Shown: positions 46,411-56,233, numbered from the stretch's first letter. The stretch: 64,000 bases of DNA from Sphingobium sp. Cam5-1 (GCF_015693305.1 NZ_CP065138.1:2668001-2732000), one strand, 5' to 3'. Numbers and translations are program-made. The notes: generated from the letters alone by a model not told the origin.

Positions 46411-46809
46411 ATGGGACGAATGATGAGCGACGCCTGGCTGTATGACGAGCATCCTGCGATGTTTCGCGCGCATCCGTTCCTGTTCATCCTGCTGCTGATT
46501 TCTGTCGTCGGGCTGCTGGCGATTGGGGTCTGGTGGCTGCGGACGAAGGGGGAGCGGTTGGCGTTGTCCGACCGGGAGGTCCTGATGGAGCGCGGGCTGC
46601 TGGCCAAGCAGCGGACCGAGATCGCGCTGTCGAGCATTCGCAGCGTGCGCATCACGCAGACATTCGGCCAGCGCATCTTCGATGTCGGCAATGTCGAACT
46701 GTTCAGCGCGGGCGACATCGCGGAAATCGCGGTCAAGTCCATGCCCCGGCCGGGGCGCATCCGGAACATCGCGGCGTCGCGCAATCTGGATTTGCTGCCA
46801 CAGCGTTGA
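46411..46809 (+). CDS. Membrane protein with bacterial PH domain
   Basis: 132 residues. One membrane segment (about 20-43; FLFILLLISVVGLLAIGVWWL) is followed by a small PH-like domain (about 50-130; LALSDREVLMERGLLAKQRTEI, then SSIRSVRITQTFGQRIFDVG), similar to YdbS/bPH proteins. Function unknown. Several ATGs are close together (46411, 46420, 46423) and the true start is uncertain. It lies 125 bases after lepA. Confidence 0.8.
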   Translation: MGRMMSDAWLYDEHPAMFRAHPFLFILLLISVVGLLAIGVWWLRTKGERLALSDREVLMERGLLAKQRTEIALSSIRSVRITQTFGQRIFDVGNVELFSAGDIAEIAVKSMPRPGRIRNIAASRNLDLLPQR

Positions 46810-46960
46810 CGGGCGTTCGCGCCCCCTTGACCTGGCGCCAATTTATTTCGACCATATGTCCTGACTGAAGGGACAGTGAAAAGCCTGTATCCGGGGAAGG
46901 ATGCCGCTGGGTGACGCTGCTTCGCAATGGCGCGGGGCGCGGTTGCAAAGGGTGTCCTTC

Positions 46961-47659
46961 ATGGCCTTGCCGGTGATGCTTTCGCTGCCTGAATTAACTG
47001 AGCCGCAGCGTGAGGCCGTTCGTGAGGCTTGCGGCTTTGCCTGCGTCCGATGTGGCGTGACCATCTATCGCTATCTTCGCCTGCCCGATTCGCCCCAAGC
47101 GACATTGCTGTGCCCGACTTGCCACGCTCTGGTGGAGGAGGGGCGGCTGACCACGGCGCAGGTGCAGGGATTTCATACCAATCCGGTGGTCCGCCAGCGG
47201 CACTTTGCCCGGGACCGGATGCCATTTTCTTCGGAGTTGCCGACTTTGATCGTCGGGGGCTCGCGGCCGCTGCGCGATACGCCGATTCCGCTGGTGCTGG
47301 ATGGCGAGCCGATCCTGATGTTCGCGCCGCCGCGCCGCAGCCGGGGGGCGACGCGGATCAGCCTGCGGCTCGGCGATCCGGACGGCAACCCGGTGCAGGT
47401 GATCCAGGGCAATGAATGGCTGGCCGCCAATGGTAGCTGGCGGTTCCTGCTGCGTGGCGATCGCTACAGCGTCATGGCGGGGCGGGGCGAGGGGCTCGCC
47501 ATTTTGCGGATCGTGGCGCGTAACCGGATCGCGGTGGAACATTTGCGCACGACCATCCGGGGCAGGCGGTTGGAAGTAACGCCGGATTGGCTGGAGATCG
47601 ACGGCAAGCGGCATGTGAACCGGATCGGCAGCGGCGCGCTTGTAGGACTGGAATGTTGA
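46961..47659 (+). CDS. Degenerate HNH-like Cys-rich protein
   Basis: 232 residues. Start at 46961 follows AAAGGGTG; an ATG 60 bases earlier has no spacing for its ribosome site. Residues 10-60 resemble the HNH zinc-ribbon type (ACGFACVRCGVTIYRY ... LLCPTCHALVEEGRL), with CxxC pairs intact. The loop that normally holds the first catalytic His is short and lacks it. The rest (about 80-232) is a beta-rich region of unknown family (ILMFAPPRRSRG, NPVQVIQGNEWL). A zinc-binding rather than a nuclease role is likely. Confidence 0.65.
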   Translation: MALPVMLSLPELTEPQREAVREACGFACVRCGVTIYRYLRLPDSPQATLLCPTCHALVEEGRLTTAQVQGFHTNPVVRQRHFARDRMPFSSELPTLIVGGSRPLRDTPIPLVLDGEPILMFAPPRRSRGATRISLRLGDPDGNPVQVIQGNEWLAANGSWRFLLRGDRYSVMAGRGEGLAILRIVARNRIAVEHLRTTIRGRRLEVTPDWLEIDGKRHVNRIGSGALVGLEC

Positions 47660-48048
47660 GGTGAGGCGCCAAAAATGGCGGATTTCCGTCGAAGTTCACA
47701 GTGTATGCGCGCGCGAGGGCAGGCGCGCGTGAGCGCGAGGGGGTGATGTGGGACGTTTCAAAGAGAGGGGCGGGGATAGGGTTGTTGTGGGGGAATAGGA
47801 CAGGGTGAATTTTGGGGCGGTGGTGGAAATAGGATGGTTTTTGCGGGGGGTGTGGCGTTTGGGTGACGGTAGCCGTTCCCTCCCGCAAGCGTTCAAACGA
47901 GGCAGGTGACTCGTTTGGAGGGTTAGGGTGGGGCGAGCGTAGTGAGCTTCTTTTAATCATATCGGCGTTGCGCTGGCCCACCCCCCGGCCCCTTCAAACG
48001 AGTCACCTGCCTCGTTTGAACGCCTGCGGGAGGGGGAGCAGGAGTGCG
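47660..48048. other. Repeat-rich gap with a G-quadruplex motif
   Basis: Nearly 390 bases without a credible gene. The first 200 bases are strongly G-rich on the plus strand and contain GGGG-C-GGGG-ATA-GGG-TTGTTGT-GGGGG (47767-47793), which fits the G3+N1-7 quadruplex rule. The remainder is the inverted-repeat pair at 47877-48038. Confidence 0.65.
47877..48038. repeat. Inverted pair of the 11224-type repeat
   Basis: A direct copy (47877-47935) and an inverted, longer copy (47961-48038) of the repeat at 11224-11302 face each other across about 25 bases. Both hold the hairpin CAAACGAG-GCAGGTGA-CTCGTTTG or its complement. The pair could fold into a long cruciform or hairpin. Confidence 0.85.
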
Positions 48049-48348
48049 CTAACCACACCTTGCGGAGGTGATTGTCATCTTCTCGTCATAGCTGACGGTG
48101 AGGCGATCGGGGCGGAAGTCCATGGTCATGGCCATGCCGGGGGCGCCCCAGCGTAGGGTGCGGGCGCCGGATGCTTCCAGCAGTTGCGTTCCGAGGTCGG
48201 CGCTAGCGGTCTGGCCGACGAAACGGTCGAGGCCGTCGTTGCGGCAAGGCCCCTGGGCTGTCGCTGGCGTGGTGGCGGGGCCTTGTCCGTCAGCCGTGGT
48301 GCAGGCCGCAGCCAAGAGGGGGATCATTAGCGCCGCTGCCCGCATCAT
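48049..48348 (-). CDS. I78-family peptidase inhibitor lipoprotein
   Basis: 99 residues. A lipoprotein signal ends at LLAAAC, then a short linker, then the I78 inhibitor domain (about 35-99): NDGLDRFVGQTASADLG, GARTLRWGAPGMAMTMDFRPDRL. Such proteins block serine proteases such as elastase; the partner here is unknown. Start 48348 puts AGGA at 6 bases; starts at 48354 and 48345 are also possible. It begins a few bases after the rnd stop on the same strand, so the two are probably one transcript. Confidence 0.85.
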   Translation of the reverse strand: MMRAAALMIPLLAAACTTADGQGPATTPATAQGPCRNDGLDRFVGQTASADLGTQLLEASGARTLRWGAPGMAMTMDFRPDRLTVSYDEKMTITSARCG

Positions 48349-48356
48349 TCTCATTC

Positions 48357-49523
48357 CTATTCAGTGCGTGTCATCTTGAGGCGGCCGCCCTTCACCGCAA
48401 AGGCCAGGCGTCCTTCGACAAGGTCAACGGCATCGCGGCCGAATTGTTCATAGCGCCAGCCTTCCAGGATCGACAGGTCATCGCGGACACCTGCGGCCAG
48501 CGCGTCCAGATCGTCGCTGCGGGCCAAGAGGCGGGCGGCGACGTTGATGTCGCGCGAGCGGATCTTGAGGAGGAGCTTCAGCAAATCGGCGACTAGCGCG
48601 CCGTCCTTGCCGAGGCCCGGACGCTTGGGATCGCGTTCGGGCATCTCGTCCTTGTCGAGCGGCGTGTGGCTGCCGAGCGCCGCCATCAGCCGCGCGCCGA
48701 TGTCGTTGGTCTTCCAGGTGGCGGACAGGCCGCGTACCTTGCCAAGGTCTTCCTGAGAGCGGGGCGGGTGGCTGGCGATGTCGGCCAGCGTCTCATCCTT
48801 GACGATGCGGCCACGGGGAAGATTCTTGTCTTGTGCCTCGATCTCGCGCCACGCGGCGAGCGCCTTGAGGCGGCCTAGCACATCAGCCTTGCGGCTGGCG
48901 ATGCGGACGCGCTTCCAGGCGTCCTGCGGTTCGTTCACATAGTTGGAGGGGTCGCAGACGCGCTCCATTTCCTGGTCGAGCCAGTCGCCCCGCCCGGTCT
49001 TGCGCAGTTCCTCCAGCATCATCGGGAAGATCTGGATCAGATAGGTGACATCGCCGATCGCATAGTCGATCTGCCGCTTGTCGAGCGGGCGGCGTCCCCA
49101 GTCGGTGAAGCGCGCGCCCTTGTCGAGCTGAACGCCGAGCCATGCGTCCACAAGGTTGCCGTAGCCGATCTGCTCGCCAAGGCCGAGCGCCATGGCGGCG
49201 ATCTGCGTGTCGAACATCGGATGCGGGGTCCGGCCGGTCAGATTGTAGATGATCTCAAGATCTTGTCCGCCTGCATGAAAGACCTTCAGCACATCCTCAT
49301 TGTCGACCATCAGGTCGAGCAGGGGGCTAAGGTCGAGACCCGGCGCCTTGGGGTCGATCGCGGCGGCTTCGTTGCTGTCGGCAACCTGCACGAGGCAGAG
49401 GTCGGGCCAATAGCTGTTTTCGCGCATAAACTCGGTATCGACCGCGATGTAGGGCGATTTGGCGATACGGGCGCAAAATTGGGCGAGTGTCTTGCTGTCA
49501 GTGATCAGCGGATGGATTTGCAT
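48357..49523 (-). CDS. rnd: Ribonuclease D
   Basis: 388-residue 3'-5' exoribonuclease. The DEDD domain (about 1-175) has Exo [15 protein letters not shown], Exo [16 protein letters not shown] and Exo [13 protein letters not shown]. One or two HRDC domains follow (about 205-290 and 310-380). RNase D trims tRNA and other stable RNA ends. [11 protein letters not shown] is the family N-terminus; an upstream in-frame extension is not used. Divergent from aspS by about 127 bases. Confidence 0.96.
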   Translation of the reverse strand: MQIHPLITDSKTLAQFCARIAKSPYIAVDTEFMRENSYWPDLCLVQVADSNEAAAIDPKAPGLDLSPLLDLMVDNEDVLKVFHAGGQDLEIIYNLTGRTPHPMFDTQIAAMALGLGEQIGYGNLVDAWLGVQLDKGARFTDWGRRPLDKRQIDYAIGDVTYLIQIFPMMLEELRKTGRGDWLDQEMERVCDPSNYVNEPQDAWKRVRIASRKADVLGRLKALAAWREIEAQDKNLPRGRIVKDETLADIASHPPRSQEDLGKVRGLSATWKTNDIGARLMAALGSHTPLDKDEMPERDPKRPGLGKDGALVADLLKLLLKIRSRDINVAARLLARSDDLDALAAGVRDDLSILEGWRYEQFGRDAVDLVEGRLAFAVKGGRLKMTRTE

Positions 49524-49650
49524 ATGGTCTTCGATCTTATTATGGGCTGGCCCGTCGCTCACGGGCTCGTCAATGCTTGACAAGACCGCCCATAGCGGGG
49601 CTGCGGCACTTTGTCATTTCCGTAAAACGAAGCTGAAAGATACAATCGCC

Positions 49651-51435
49651 ATGCACGCCTATCGCACTCATACTTGCGGCGCTCTTACCTCGGCCGAAGT
49701 CGGCAATGAGGTGCGGGTGTCGGGATGGGTGCATCGCAAGCGCGATCATGGCGATCTGGTCTTCATCGATTTGCGCGATCATTATGGCATGGTGCAGATC
49801 GTCACCGAAGTGGACGGTCCCGTGTTCAAGGTGATCGAATCGCTGCGTGCCGAGAGCGTCGTGACGGTAACCGGCAAGGTGGTTGCACGCGCGCCTGAAG
49901 CCGTGAACCCGAACCTGCCGACGGGCGAGATCGAAATCCGGGCGCTTGACGCGGTGCTGCTGTCGGCTGCCGCCGACCTGCCGCTGCCGGTCGCTGGCGA
50001 GCAGGAATATCCCGAGGATATCCGCCTGCGCTACCGTTTTCTCGACCTGCGGCGCGAGACGCTGCACGGCAATATCGTCAAGCGGACCAAGATCATCTCC
50101 GACATGCGCCGCCGCATGGAAGGGGCGGGCTTTACCGAATATTCGACGCCGATCCTGACCGCGAGCAGCCCGGAAGGCGCGCGCGACTTTCTGGTGCCGA
50201 GCCGCATCCATCCGGGGAAATTTTACGCGCTGCCGCAGGCGCCGCAGCAATATAAGCAGCTGCTGATGGTCGCGGGCTTTGACCGTTATTTCCAGATCGC
50301 GCCCTGCTTCCGCGATGAAGACCCGCGTGCTGATCGCCTGCCGGGCGAGTTCTACCAGCTTGATCTGGAAATGAGCTTCGTGACGCAGGAAGATGTGTGG
50401 AACACGATGGAGCCGGTGATCGCGCAGGTGTTCGAGCAGTTCGCCGAGGGCAAGCCGGTGACGCCTGCGGGCAGCTTCCCGCGCATCGCTTATGATGAGG
50501 CGATCCTGAAATATGGTTCGGACAAGCCCGACCTGCGCAACCCGATCCTGATTCAGGACGTGACCGAGCATTTCCATGGGTCGGGCTTTGGCATCTTTGC
50601 TTCGCTGGTGGAAAGCGGCAGCGTCATTCGCGCGATCCCGGCGCCGGGCGCTGGTGCGGGCAGCCGGAAGTTCTTCGACGACATGAACAATTGGGCGCGG
50701 GGCGAAGGCTATTCGGGCCTTGGCTATATCAACATCAAGGATGGCGTCCCCGGCGGCCCCATCGCCAAGAATCATGGCGAGGAGCGGACGGCCAAGCTGA
50801 TCGAGGCGCTGGGCCTTGGCCCCAATGACGGCGTGTTCTTTGCAGCGGGCAAGGAAAGCCAAGCGGCCAAGCTCGCGGGCCTTGCCCGTATTCGCGTGGG
50901 TGAGCAGCTCGACCTGATCGACAAGGACCGGTTCGAACTGTGCTGGATCGTCGATTTCCCCTTCTACGAATATGATGAGGAATCGAAGTCGGTCGACTTT
51001 GCGCACAACCCATTCTCCATGCCGCAGGGCGGGATGGACGCGCTGGAGCATCAGGACCCGCTAACGATCAAGGCGTATCAGTATGACATGGTCTGCAACG
51101 GCTATGAGATTGCTTCGGGGTCCATCCGTAACCAGTCGCCTGAGCTGATGGTGAAGGCTTTTGAGAAGGTCGGCCTTAGCCAGCAGGATGTGGAGGAGCG
51201 CTTTGGCGGCCTCTATCGCGCGTTCCAATATGGCGCGCCGCCGCATGGCGGCATGGCCGCTGGTGTCGATCGCATCGTCATGCTGCTGTGCGGGGCGCAG
51301 AATTTGCGCGAAGTGACGCTGTTCCCGATGAACCAGCGCGCCGAAGACCTGCTCATGGGCGCGCCGAGCGCGGCGGAGTTCAAGCAACTGCGTGAATTGC
51401 ATGTTCGCGTGGTGGAGCCGCAGGCCAAGGCTTGA
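49651..51435 (+). CDS. aspS: Aspartyl-tRNA synthetase
   Basis: 594-residue class IIb synthetase of bacterial type. The N-terminal OB-fold anticodon domain contains [24 protein letters not shown], motif 2 is [24 protein letters not shown], the bacterial GAD insertion is near 290-400, and motif 3 is [19 protein letters not shown]. In alphaproteobacteria such enzymes usually charge both tRNA-Asp and tRNA-Asn (with GatCAB correction); here this is inference. A longer upstream frame overlaps rnd and is not used. Confidence 0.97.
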   Translation: MHAYRTHTCGALTSAEVGNEVRVSGWVHRKRDHGDLVFIDLRDHYGMVQIVTEVDGPVFKVIESLRAESVVTVTGKVVARAPEAVNPNLPTGEIEIRALDAVLLSAAADLPLPVAGEQEYPEDIRLRYRFLDLRRETLHGNIVKRTKIISDMRRRMEGAGFTEYSTPILTASSPEGARDFLVPSRIHPGKFYALPQAPQQYKQLLMVAGFDRYFQIAPCFRDEDPRADRLPGEFYQLDLEMSFVTQEDVWNTMEPVIAQVFEQFAEGKPVTPAGSFPRIAYDEAILKYGSDKPDLRNPILIQDVTEHFHGSGFGIFASLVESGSVIRAIPAPGAGAGSRKFFDDMNNWARGEGYSGLGYINIKDGVPGGPIAKNHGEERTAKLIEALGLGPNDGVFFAAGKESQAAKLAGLARIRVGEQLDLIDKDRFELCWIVDFPFYEYDEESKSVDFAHNPFSMPQGGMDALEHQDPLTIKAYQYDMVCNGYEIASGSIRNQSPELMVKAFEKVGLSQQDVEERFGGLYRAFQYGAPPHGGMAAGVDRIVMLLCGAQNLREVTLFPMNQRAEDLLMGAPSAAEFKQLRELHVRVVEPQAKA

Positions 51436-51445
51436 TTCTTTAATT

Positions 51446-51590
51446 TCGCGCAGAGGCGCAGAGGGCGCAGAGTTATGCACTCGGCGATCTTTGCGGACTC
51501 CGCGCACATTTTTGTTCACGCGGAGACGCGGAGGCGCGGAGAGTTTGGATTTTCCTCGGCGTCTCCGCGCCCCCGCGTGAATCATTAAGT
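51446..51590. repeat. Dispersed CGCAGAGG/CGCGGAGG repeat
   Basis: Between aspS and ppk2: runs of GCGCAGAGGCGCAGAGG, then TTCACGCGGAGACGCGGAGG, then a reverse-complement stretch (GCGTCTCCGCGCCCCCGCG). The same words recur at 56296-56340 and 56408-56516. From general knowledge, this is a repeat family common in sphingomonad genomes. Confidence 0.7.
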
Positions 51591-51669
51591 CTTCCGGCTC
51601 TTGGGGCGGATTTGACTTTTCGTCGCTTCAGGCGTTGCTTTCCTGATCTGAACAGGAAGGATGACGCGC

Positions 51670-52452
51670 ATGGCGATTGACCTTGCCGATTATGAGAAAG
51701 GCAAGCCTCTCAAAGGCGACTATGAGGCGGAGTTGGAAAAGCTGCAGGAGCGGCTGGCGAAGATTCAGGTTGCCCATGTGATCCATGACCGGCGGTCGGT
51801 CATCCTGTTCGAAGGTTGGGACGCGGCGGGGAAGGGCGGCATCATCAAGCGGATGACCGCGCAATGGGACCCGCGCTATTATCGGGTCTGGCCGATCGCC
51901 GCGCCGTCCGCCGAAGAATGCGACCATCATTTCCTCTGGCGTTTCTGGACCCGGCTGCCCGCGGGCCGCAACATCGCGGTGTTCGACCGCAGCTGGTACG
52001 GGCGCGTGCTGGTCGAACGGGTGGAAGGGTTCTGCTCCAAGGGTGAATGGAAGCGCGCCTATGACGAGATCAACGCCTTCGAAAAGCAGCAGGCGGACGC
52101 GGGGACGAACATCATCAAGCTGTTCGTCCATATTACCCAGGAAACGCAGGACAAGCAGCTGGCTCAGCGGCTCGACACGCCGTGGAAGCGGTGGAAGACG
52201 GGCAAGGAAGATTATCGCAACCGGGCGCGGCGCGACGACTATCTCGACGCGATGCACGACATGTTCAAGAAGACGGACAGCAAATATGCGCCATGGCAGG
52301 TGATCGACAATAATCACCGTGCGGCCGGGCGTATCGCCGCGCTGAAATACGTCGTCAAGTCATTGGAAAAGCTGGTGCCGATGGATTTTCCTGACGCTGA
52401 CCCGGAGGTGGTGAAGCTCGCCAAGGAAGCGTTCGGCTATCAACTGCCGTAA
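51670..52452 (+). CDS. ppk2: Polyphosphate kinase 2 family
   Basis: 260 residues. Single-domain PPK2: Walker A FEGWDAAGKGG (48-58), Walker B region AVFDRSWYGR (about 104-112), and the lid KTGKEDYRNRARRDDY. It moves phosphate between polyphosphate and nucleotides. Direction and nucleotide preference (PPK2 class) are not decidable here. ATG 51670 is preferred because AGGAAGG sits 9 bases upstream; ATG 51661 would leave no room. Confidence 0.93.
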   Translation: MAIDLADYEKGKPLKGDYEAELEKLQERLAKIQVAHVIHDRRSVILFEGWDAAGKGGIIKRMTAQWDPRYYRVWPIAAPSAEECDHHFLWRFWTRLPAGRNIAVFDRSWYGRVLVERVEGFCSKGEWKRAYDEINAFEKQQADAGTNIIKLFVHITQETQDKQLAQRLDTPWKRWKTGKEDYRNRARRDDYLDAMHDMFKKTDSKYAPWQVIDNNHRAAGRIAALKYVVKSLEKLVPMDFPDADPEVVKLAKEAFGYQLP

Positions 52453-52537
52453 AAAACCAAGACAAAACAGTGCGTTGTCATAAATCTGTCATCAAAACCT
52501 AACCGCTCATTTACCATTCGGGCGCTACCAGCGGCTC

Positions 52538-53857
52538 ATGTATGCGCCCAAGATGCTCGATCCCTCGCCGTCGCTGCCTCGCTGGCAGGGCTTGCCCTTC
52601 GTCTCCACCAGCCCGGCGATCCAGATTGGACGGCCGTTGAGCGAAGCGGTGGAGCATTTTCAGCAGAACCCTTCGCTGCGGCTGCTGCCCGTGCTGGACG
52701 AAGCGGATCGGCCCAAGGGCGCGATCTACGAGCGGGACATGCGGCGGATACTGTTCAACCCGTTCGGCCATGCGCTGCTGCGTAACCCGAGCTTTGGCGG
52801 GCGGCTTGATGACCATATCCGGCCCTGCGCCTCGGTCGAGCGGAGCGCCACGATTGAGATGCTGATCGACCTCTACGCAGCGCAGGGGCAAAAGTGCGAA
52901 GGGCTGATCGTCATAGAAGGCGGCCGTTATGCCGGGATGGTCGGCGGGCAGTTGCTGCTAAAGCTGGCGGCGGAGCGGGACGCGCGCGTGGCGATCGCGC
53001 GGGCGGAGCGGCTGGAGCGCGTAACGCGGGAGAGCGGCAGCTTTCGCGACGATATTGCGACGCTGATCGCCGATCTGGTGGGGATGGCGGACATGCTGTC
53101 CCGGCTGGCGAGCGACGCGGCGGAAAGGGCGGCCCATAACGGGCAGGCGGCAGCAGGCATGGCGGTGGCCGCCGCGCAGACCGCTGACAATCTTTCCGGC
53201 ATCGCTGGTTCGGCCAACGACCTTGGCCTGCTGTTCCAGTCGATCGAGGATGAGGTGCGTCAGGCTGGCGCCGCGATCAAGGCGGCGGTCGAACAGACGC
53301 GGCTGGGGTCAGCACAGACCCAACAATTGCGCGTTCAGGCAGATGGCATCGGAGAGGTGACGGCGCTGATCGACGCGGTGGCGCGGGCGACGGCCACGCT
53401 GGCCCTGAACGCGGGCATAGAGGCCGCGCGCGCCGGGGAGGCGGGGCAAGGCTTTGCCGTTGTCGCGCGCGAGGTGAAGCTGCTCGCGGGGCAAACCCGC
53501 GAAGCCGCGGCGGAAATTGCCGACCGGATAGATCATATCCGCGCGACTGTCGGTCATGTGGCGCAGGGCCATGGGTTGATGGGGTGCGCGATTGAGACGG
53601 CGGATCGGCTGTCGGCTTCCGTGTTCGACGCGGTGGCGCGTCATGGCGCCTTCAGCCGGGGCATCGCTGCCAGCATGGCCGAAGCGGGCGAGTCCAGCGA
53701 TCATGTCCGGCTGAGCGCCAGCCAGATCAGCGGGAATGCCGACGCGGCGGTCGATGGCGCGCGCAACATCCGGCATGCGGCAAGCCAACTGGCGGGCGAA
53801 GCGCAGCGGCTGGATGCGCGGGCCAGCCTTTTTATCGAGGCTATTCGATTGGATTGA
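52538..53857 (+). CDS. Soluble CBS-MCP signalling protein
   Basis: 439 residues with no membrane segment. The N-terminal part (about 20-150) looks like a CBS pair ([40 protein letters not shown]). The C-terminal part (about 170-438) is a methyl-accepting chemotaxis signalling coil; its hairpin tip is [25 protein letters not shown] with REVKLLAGQ. It could signal through CheA/CheW from the cytosol in response to a bound nucleotide, which is inference. No che genes are in the window. ATG 52538 is the only good start. Confidence 0.85.
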   Translation: MYAPKMLDPSPSLPRWQGLPFVSTSPAIQIGRPLSEAVEHFQQNPSLRLLPVLDEADRPKGAIYERDMRRILFNPFGHALLRNPSFGGRLDDHIRPCASVERSATIEMLIDLYAAQGQKCEGLIVIEGGRYAGMVGGQLLLKLAAERDARVAIARAERLERVTRESGSFRDDIATLIADLVGMADMLSRLASDAAERAAHNGQAAAGMAVAAAQTADNLSGIAGSANDLGLLFQSIEDEVRQAGAAIKAAVEQTRLGSAQTQQLRVQADGIGEVTALIDAVARATATLALNAGIEAARAGEAGQGFAVVAREVKLLAGQTREAAAEIADRIDHIRATVGHVAQGHGLMGCAIETADRLSASVFDAVARHGAFSRGIAASMAEAGESSDHVRLSASQISGNADAAVDGARNIRHAASQLAGEAQRLDARASLFIEAIRLD

Positions 53858-53936
53858 CGTCGGCTTCAGGAAAAATGGCTGGCGCCATGCGCAAATGCGG
53901 CTAACCTTTCCATCCAACAAGAAGGAGAGGAAAGCC

Positions 53937-54122
53937 ATGCTCGTCATGTTCGTGGGCGCCGACCGGACCGAAACCGCCATCAATGCCGCGCAGGTCACCT
54001 TCGTATCGTCCGTCACGGACGGCACCCGCATCCGCTTTGGCGAAGGCCGCAGCGTCACCGTGGTCGAGCCCATCGCGCAGGTGATGGAGGATCTCAATCA
54101 GGCTTTACGACCGCACGAATAG
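53937..54122 (+). CDS. 61-residue protein of unknown function
   Basis: A short gene with a strong ribosome site (AAGGAGAGG, 6 bases before ATG). The protein MLVMFVGADRTETAIN ... is neither hydrophobic nor very charged and could be a small beta-alpha fold (VTFVSSVTDGTRIRFGEGRSV, then VVEPIAQVMEDLNQAL). I do not recognise a family. It lies 79 bases after the CBS-MCP gene and 92 bases before ctpA. Confidence 0.65.
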   Translation: MLVMFVGADRTETAINAAQVTFVSSVTDGTRIRFGEGRSVTVVEPIAQVMEDLNQALRPHE

Positions 54123-54214
54123 CGCTGCGCCCGGCGCTACGCCGTAACCGATGCTTTGCGTATGCCTGAGAAGCATCCTATACTGATGGCTTGATGCCAG
54201 GACTCAGGACAGCA

Positions 54215-55564
54215 ATGAAATCCAATTTCTTCCGGGGCGCCGCTGCCCTTGGCGCGCTCGCGCTCATCCCCGCCACCACGGCCGCGCTCGCGGACGGGGA
54301 AGCGAGCAGCTACAAGGCGCTCGACGAGTTCATGGACGTCTTCCAGAAAGTCCGCAGCGACTATGTCGAAAAGGTCGATGACGAGAAGCTGATCAAGGGC
54401 GCGATCGACGGCATGCTTGCCAGCCTTGATCCGCATTCGAGCTTCCTTGATGCGCGAGACTTCCAGAATCTGCGCACCCAAACCGAAGGCAGCTATGGCG
54501 GCTTGGGCTTGTCGGTTACGCAGGAGGATGGCGCGGTCAAGGTGATCGCTCCGACGCAGGACACTCCGGCCTGGCGCGCTGGGATCAAGGCGGGCGACTA
54601 TATCACACATCTTGACGGGCAGCTGATCTACGGCGGCACGCTGGACGAAGCCGTCGACAAGATGCGCGGCGCGCCGGGTACGTCGATCAAGCTGACCATC
54701 GTGCGCGCGGGCCGCGACAAGCCGATCGAAGTGACGCTGACGCGCGAGATCATTCAACTGAAGCCGGTGAAGTGGGAAGTGAAGAACGGCGTTGGCGTGA
54801 TCAACATCGTCAGCTTTTCCGCCAATACGGGCGCCGATTTGCGGCAGGCGATCCGCAGCATCGACAAGAGCCTGGGCCGTAAGCCGACCGGCTACATCCT
54901 CGACCTCCGGTCCAATCCGGGTGGGTTGCTGGATGAAGCCGTATCCGTGAGCGACGCGTTCCTGGAGCGCGGTGAGATCGTATCACAGCGCGGCCGCAAC
55001 AAGGGCGATGTCGAGCGCTATTATGCCAAGCCCGGCGATGATGCGAAGGGCTTGCCGGTCATCGTGCTGGTCGATGCCGGGTCTGCCTCGGCCTCCGAGA
55101 TCGTCGCGGGAGCGCTTCAGGATCAGCATCGCGCATTGGTGATGGGCGAGCGCAGCTTCGGCAAGGGCAGCGTGCAGACGATGTTGCCGCTGACCAATAC
55201 GACCGCGCTCAAGCTGACGACGGCGCGCTATTATACGCCGTCCGGCCGGTCTGTGCAGGAAGGCGGTATCGAGCCTGACGTCCGGGTGCCGCAGTTGTCG
55301 GACCCCGATTACAAGAACCGGCCGAAGTTCCGCGAAAGCGACCTGCGCCGCCACCTGATCAATGAGATCAAGACGGACAATGCTGCGCTGGAAGAAGACA
55401 CTAAGGAAGATCCGCGCTTTGCCATGTCAGCCGAAGAGCTTAAGAAGAAGGGGATCGAGGATTTCCAGCTGGATTATGCCCTGAAGACGATCGCGCGGCT
55501 GGCGGCGAAGCCGGGTGCGGTGATCGCGCAGGCGCAGCCGGTTGGGAAGAAGATGGTTCGGTGA
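54215..55564 (+). CDS. ctpA: Carboxyl-terminal processing protease (S41)
   Basis: 449 residues. Signal peptide (about 1-27, ATTAALA), PDZ domain (about 90-170; GLGLSVTQEDGAVKV ... PAWRAGIKAGDYI), and an S41 protease domain with the catalytic Ser in GSASASEIVAGAL (S292) and Lys in RSFGKGSVQT (K317). CtpA cuts C-terminal tails of periplasmic proteins, including cell-wall hydrolases. ATG 54215 has AGGA upstream; TTG 54191 and ATG 54194 are alternatives. Confidence 0.95.
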   Translation: MKSNFFRGAAALGALALIPATTAALADGEASSYKALDEFMDVFQKVRSDYVEKVDDEKLIKGAIDGMLASLDPHSSFLDARDFQNLRTQTEGSYGGLGLSVTQEDGAVKVIAPTQDTPAWRAGIKAGDYITHLDGQLIYGGTLDEAVDKMRGAPGTSIKLTIVRAGRDKPIEVTLTREIIQLKPVKWEVKNGVGVINIVSFSANTGADLRQAIRSIDKSLGRKPTGYILDLRSNPGGLLDEAVSVSDAFLERGEIVSQRGRNKGDVERYYAKPGDDAKGLPVIVLVDAGSASASEIVAGALQDQHRALVMGERSFGKGSVQTMLPLTNTTALKLTTARYYTPSGRSVQEGGIEPDVRVPQLSDPDYKNRPKFRESDLRRHLINEIKTDNAALEEDTKEDPRFAMSAEELKKKGIEDFQLDYALKTIARLAAKPGAVIAQAQPVGKKMVR

Positions 55565-55600
55565 GGCGATTGGTTGGTTTTTTGGGTGAAGGGTATTTTT

Positions 55601-55721
55601 CCTCCCTCTCCCCTTTAGGGGAGAGGGTCGGGGAGAGGGGGATGAGTAACCGTCGCCCTTACAGTCCCCTCTCCCGCCTTCGCTGCGCTCGGCACCCTCT
55701 CCCCTAAAGGGGAGAGGGGAT
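55601..55721. repeat. Palindromic repeat between convergent ctpA and greB
   Basis: Two 10-bp hairpins, CCCTCTCCCC-ttta-GGGGAGAGGG (55604-55627) and CCCTCTCCCC-taaa-GGGGAGAGGG (55695-55718), flank a G/C-rich middle part. They may work as bidirectional terminators between convergent genes. It resembles other repeat clusters of the window (8831, 12390). Confidence 0.8.
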
Positions 55722-55747
55722 GGCTTGAACCCTTAACGAGCTTCACG

Positions 55748-56233
55748 TCACTCCGGGTAGCGGATTTCCATCACCTCATATTCCTTCTCCCCGGCGGGGA
55801 GCATGACGCGGCGCAGGTCGCCTACCGCAGCATTGCGCAGAGCGCGCGCGATGGGGGAGCTCCAGCCGATCCGGCCCGCGCTGGCGTCGGTTTCGTCATT
55901 GCCGACGATGGTGACGGTGCGGTGATTGTCGTCTTCGTCGGCGATCGTCACGGTGGCGCCGAAGAAGACGCGGGTCTTGTCGGGTTGTTGACAGGGATCG
56001 ATGACTTTCGCATCCTTCATCTTTTTTGACAGGCGGCGGAGTTGGCCGTCGATCTCACGCATGCGCTTGCGGCCGTAGAGATAATCGCCATTCTCGCTGC
56101 GGTCGCCGTTGCCCGCTGCCCAACTGACGATCTCCACGATGCGTGGCCGCTCCTGCCCAAGCAACTGGTCATATTCGGCGCGCAGCTTCGCGAAGCCTTC
56201 GGGGCTGATGTAATTGGGGTGAGGGGCGTTCAT
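55748..56233 (-). CDS. greB: Transcription elongation factor GreB
   Basis: 161 residues. The N-terminal coiled coil (about 1-80) carries the tip motif AAGNGDRSENGDYLYGRKRMRE, where the acidic residues stimulate RNA cleavage by backtracked polymerase; the GDYLYGK/R form distinguishes GreB from GreA. The C-terminal FKBP-like domain (about 85-158) contains GRIGWSSPIARAL. AAAGGAGG precedes the ATG at short spacing. Confidence 0.93.
   Translation of the reverse strand: MNAPHPNYISPEGFAKLRAEYDQLLGQERPRIVEIVSWAAGNGDRSENGDYLYGRKRMREIDGQLRRLSKKMKDAKVIDPCQQPDKTRVFFGATVTIADEDDNHRTVTIVGNDETDASAGRIGWSSPIARALRNAAVGDLRRVMLPAGEKEYEVMEIRYPE

Noticed and set aside
47877..48038. The repeat pair as a CRISPR array
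   Set aside because: Only two copies, inverted rather than direct, with no regular spacers or cas genes.
49570..51051. A 493-codon frame antisense to aspS
   Set aside because: aspS is complete and certain; the shadow has no start signal.
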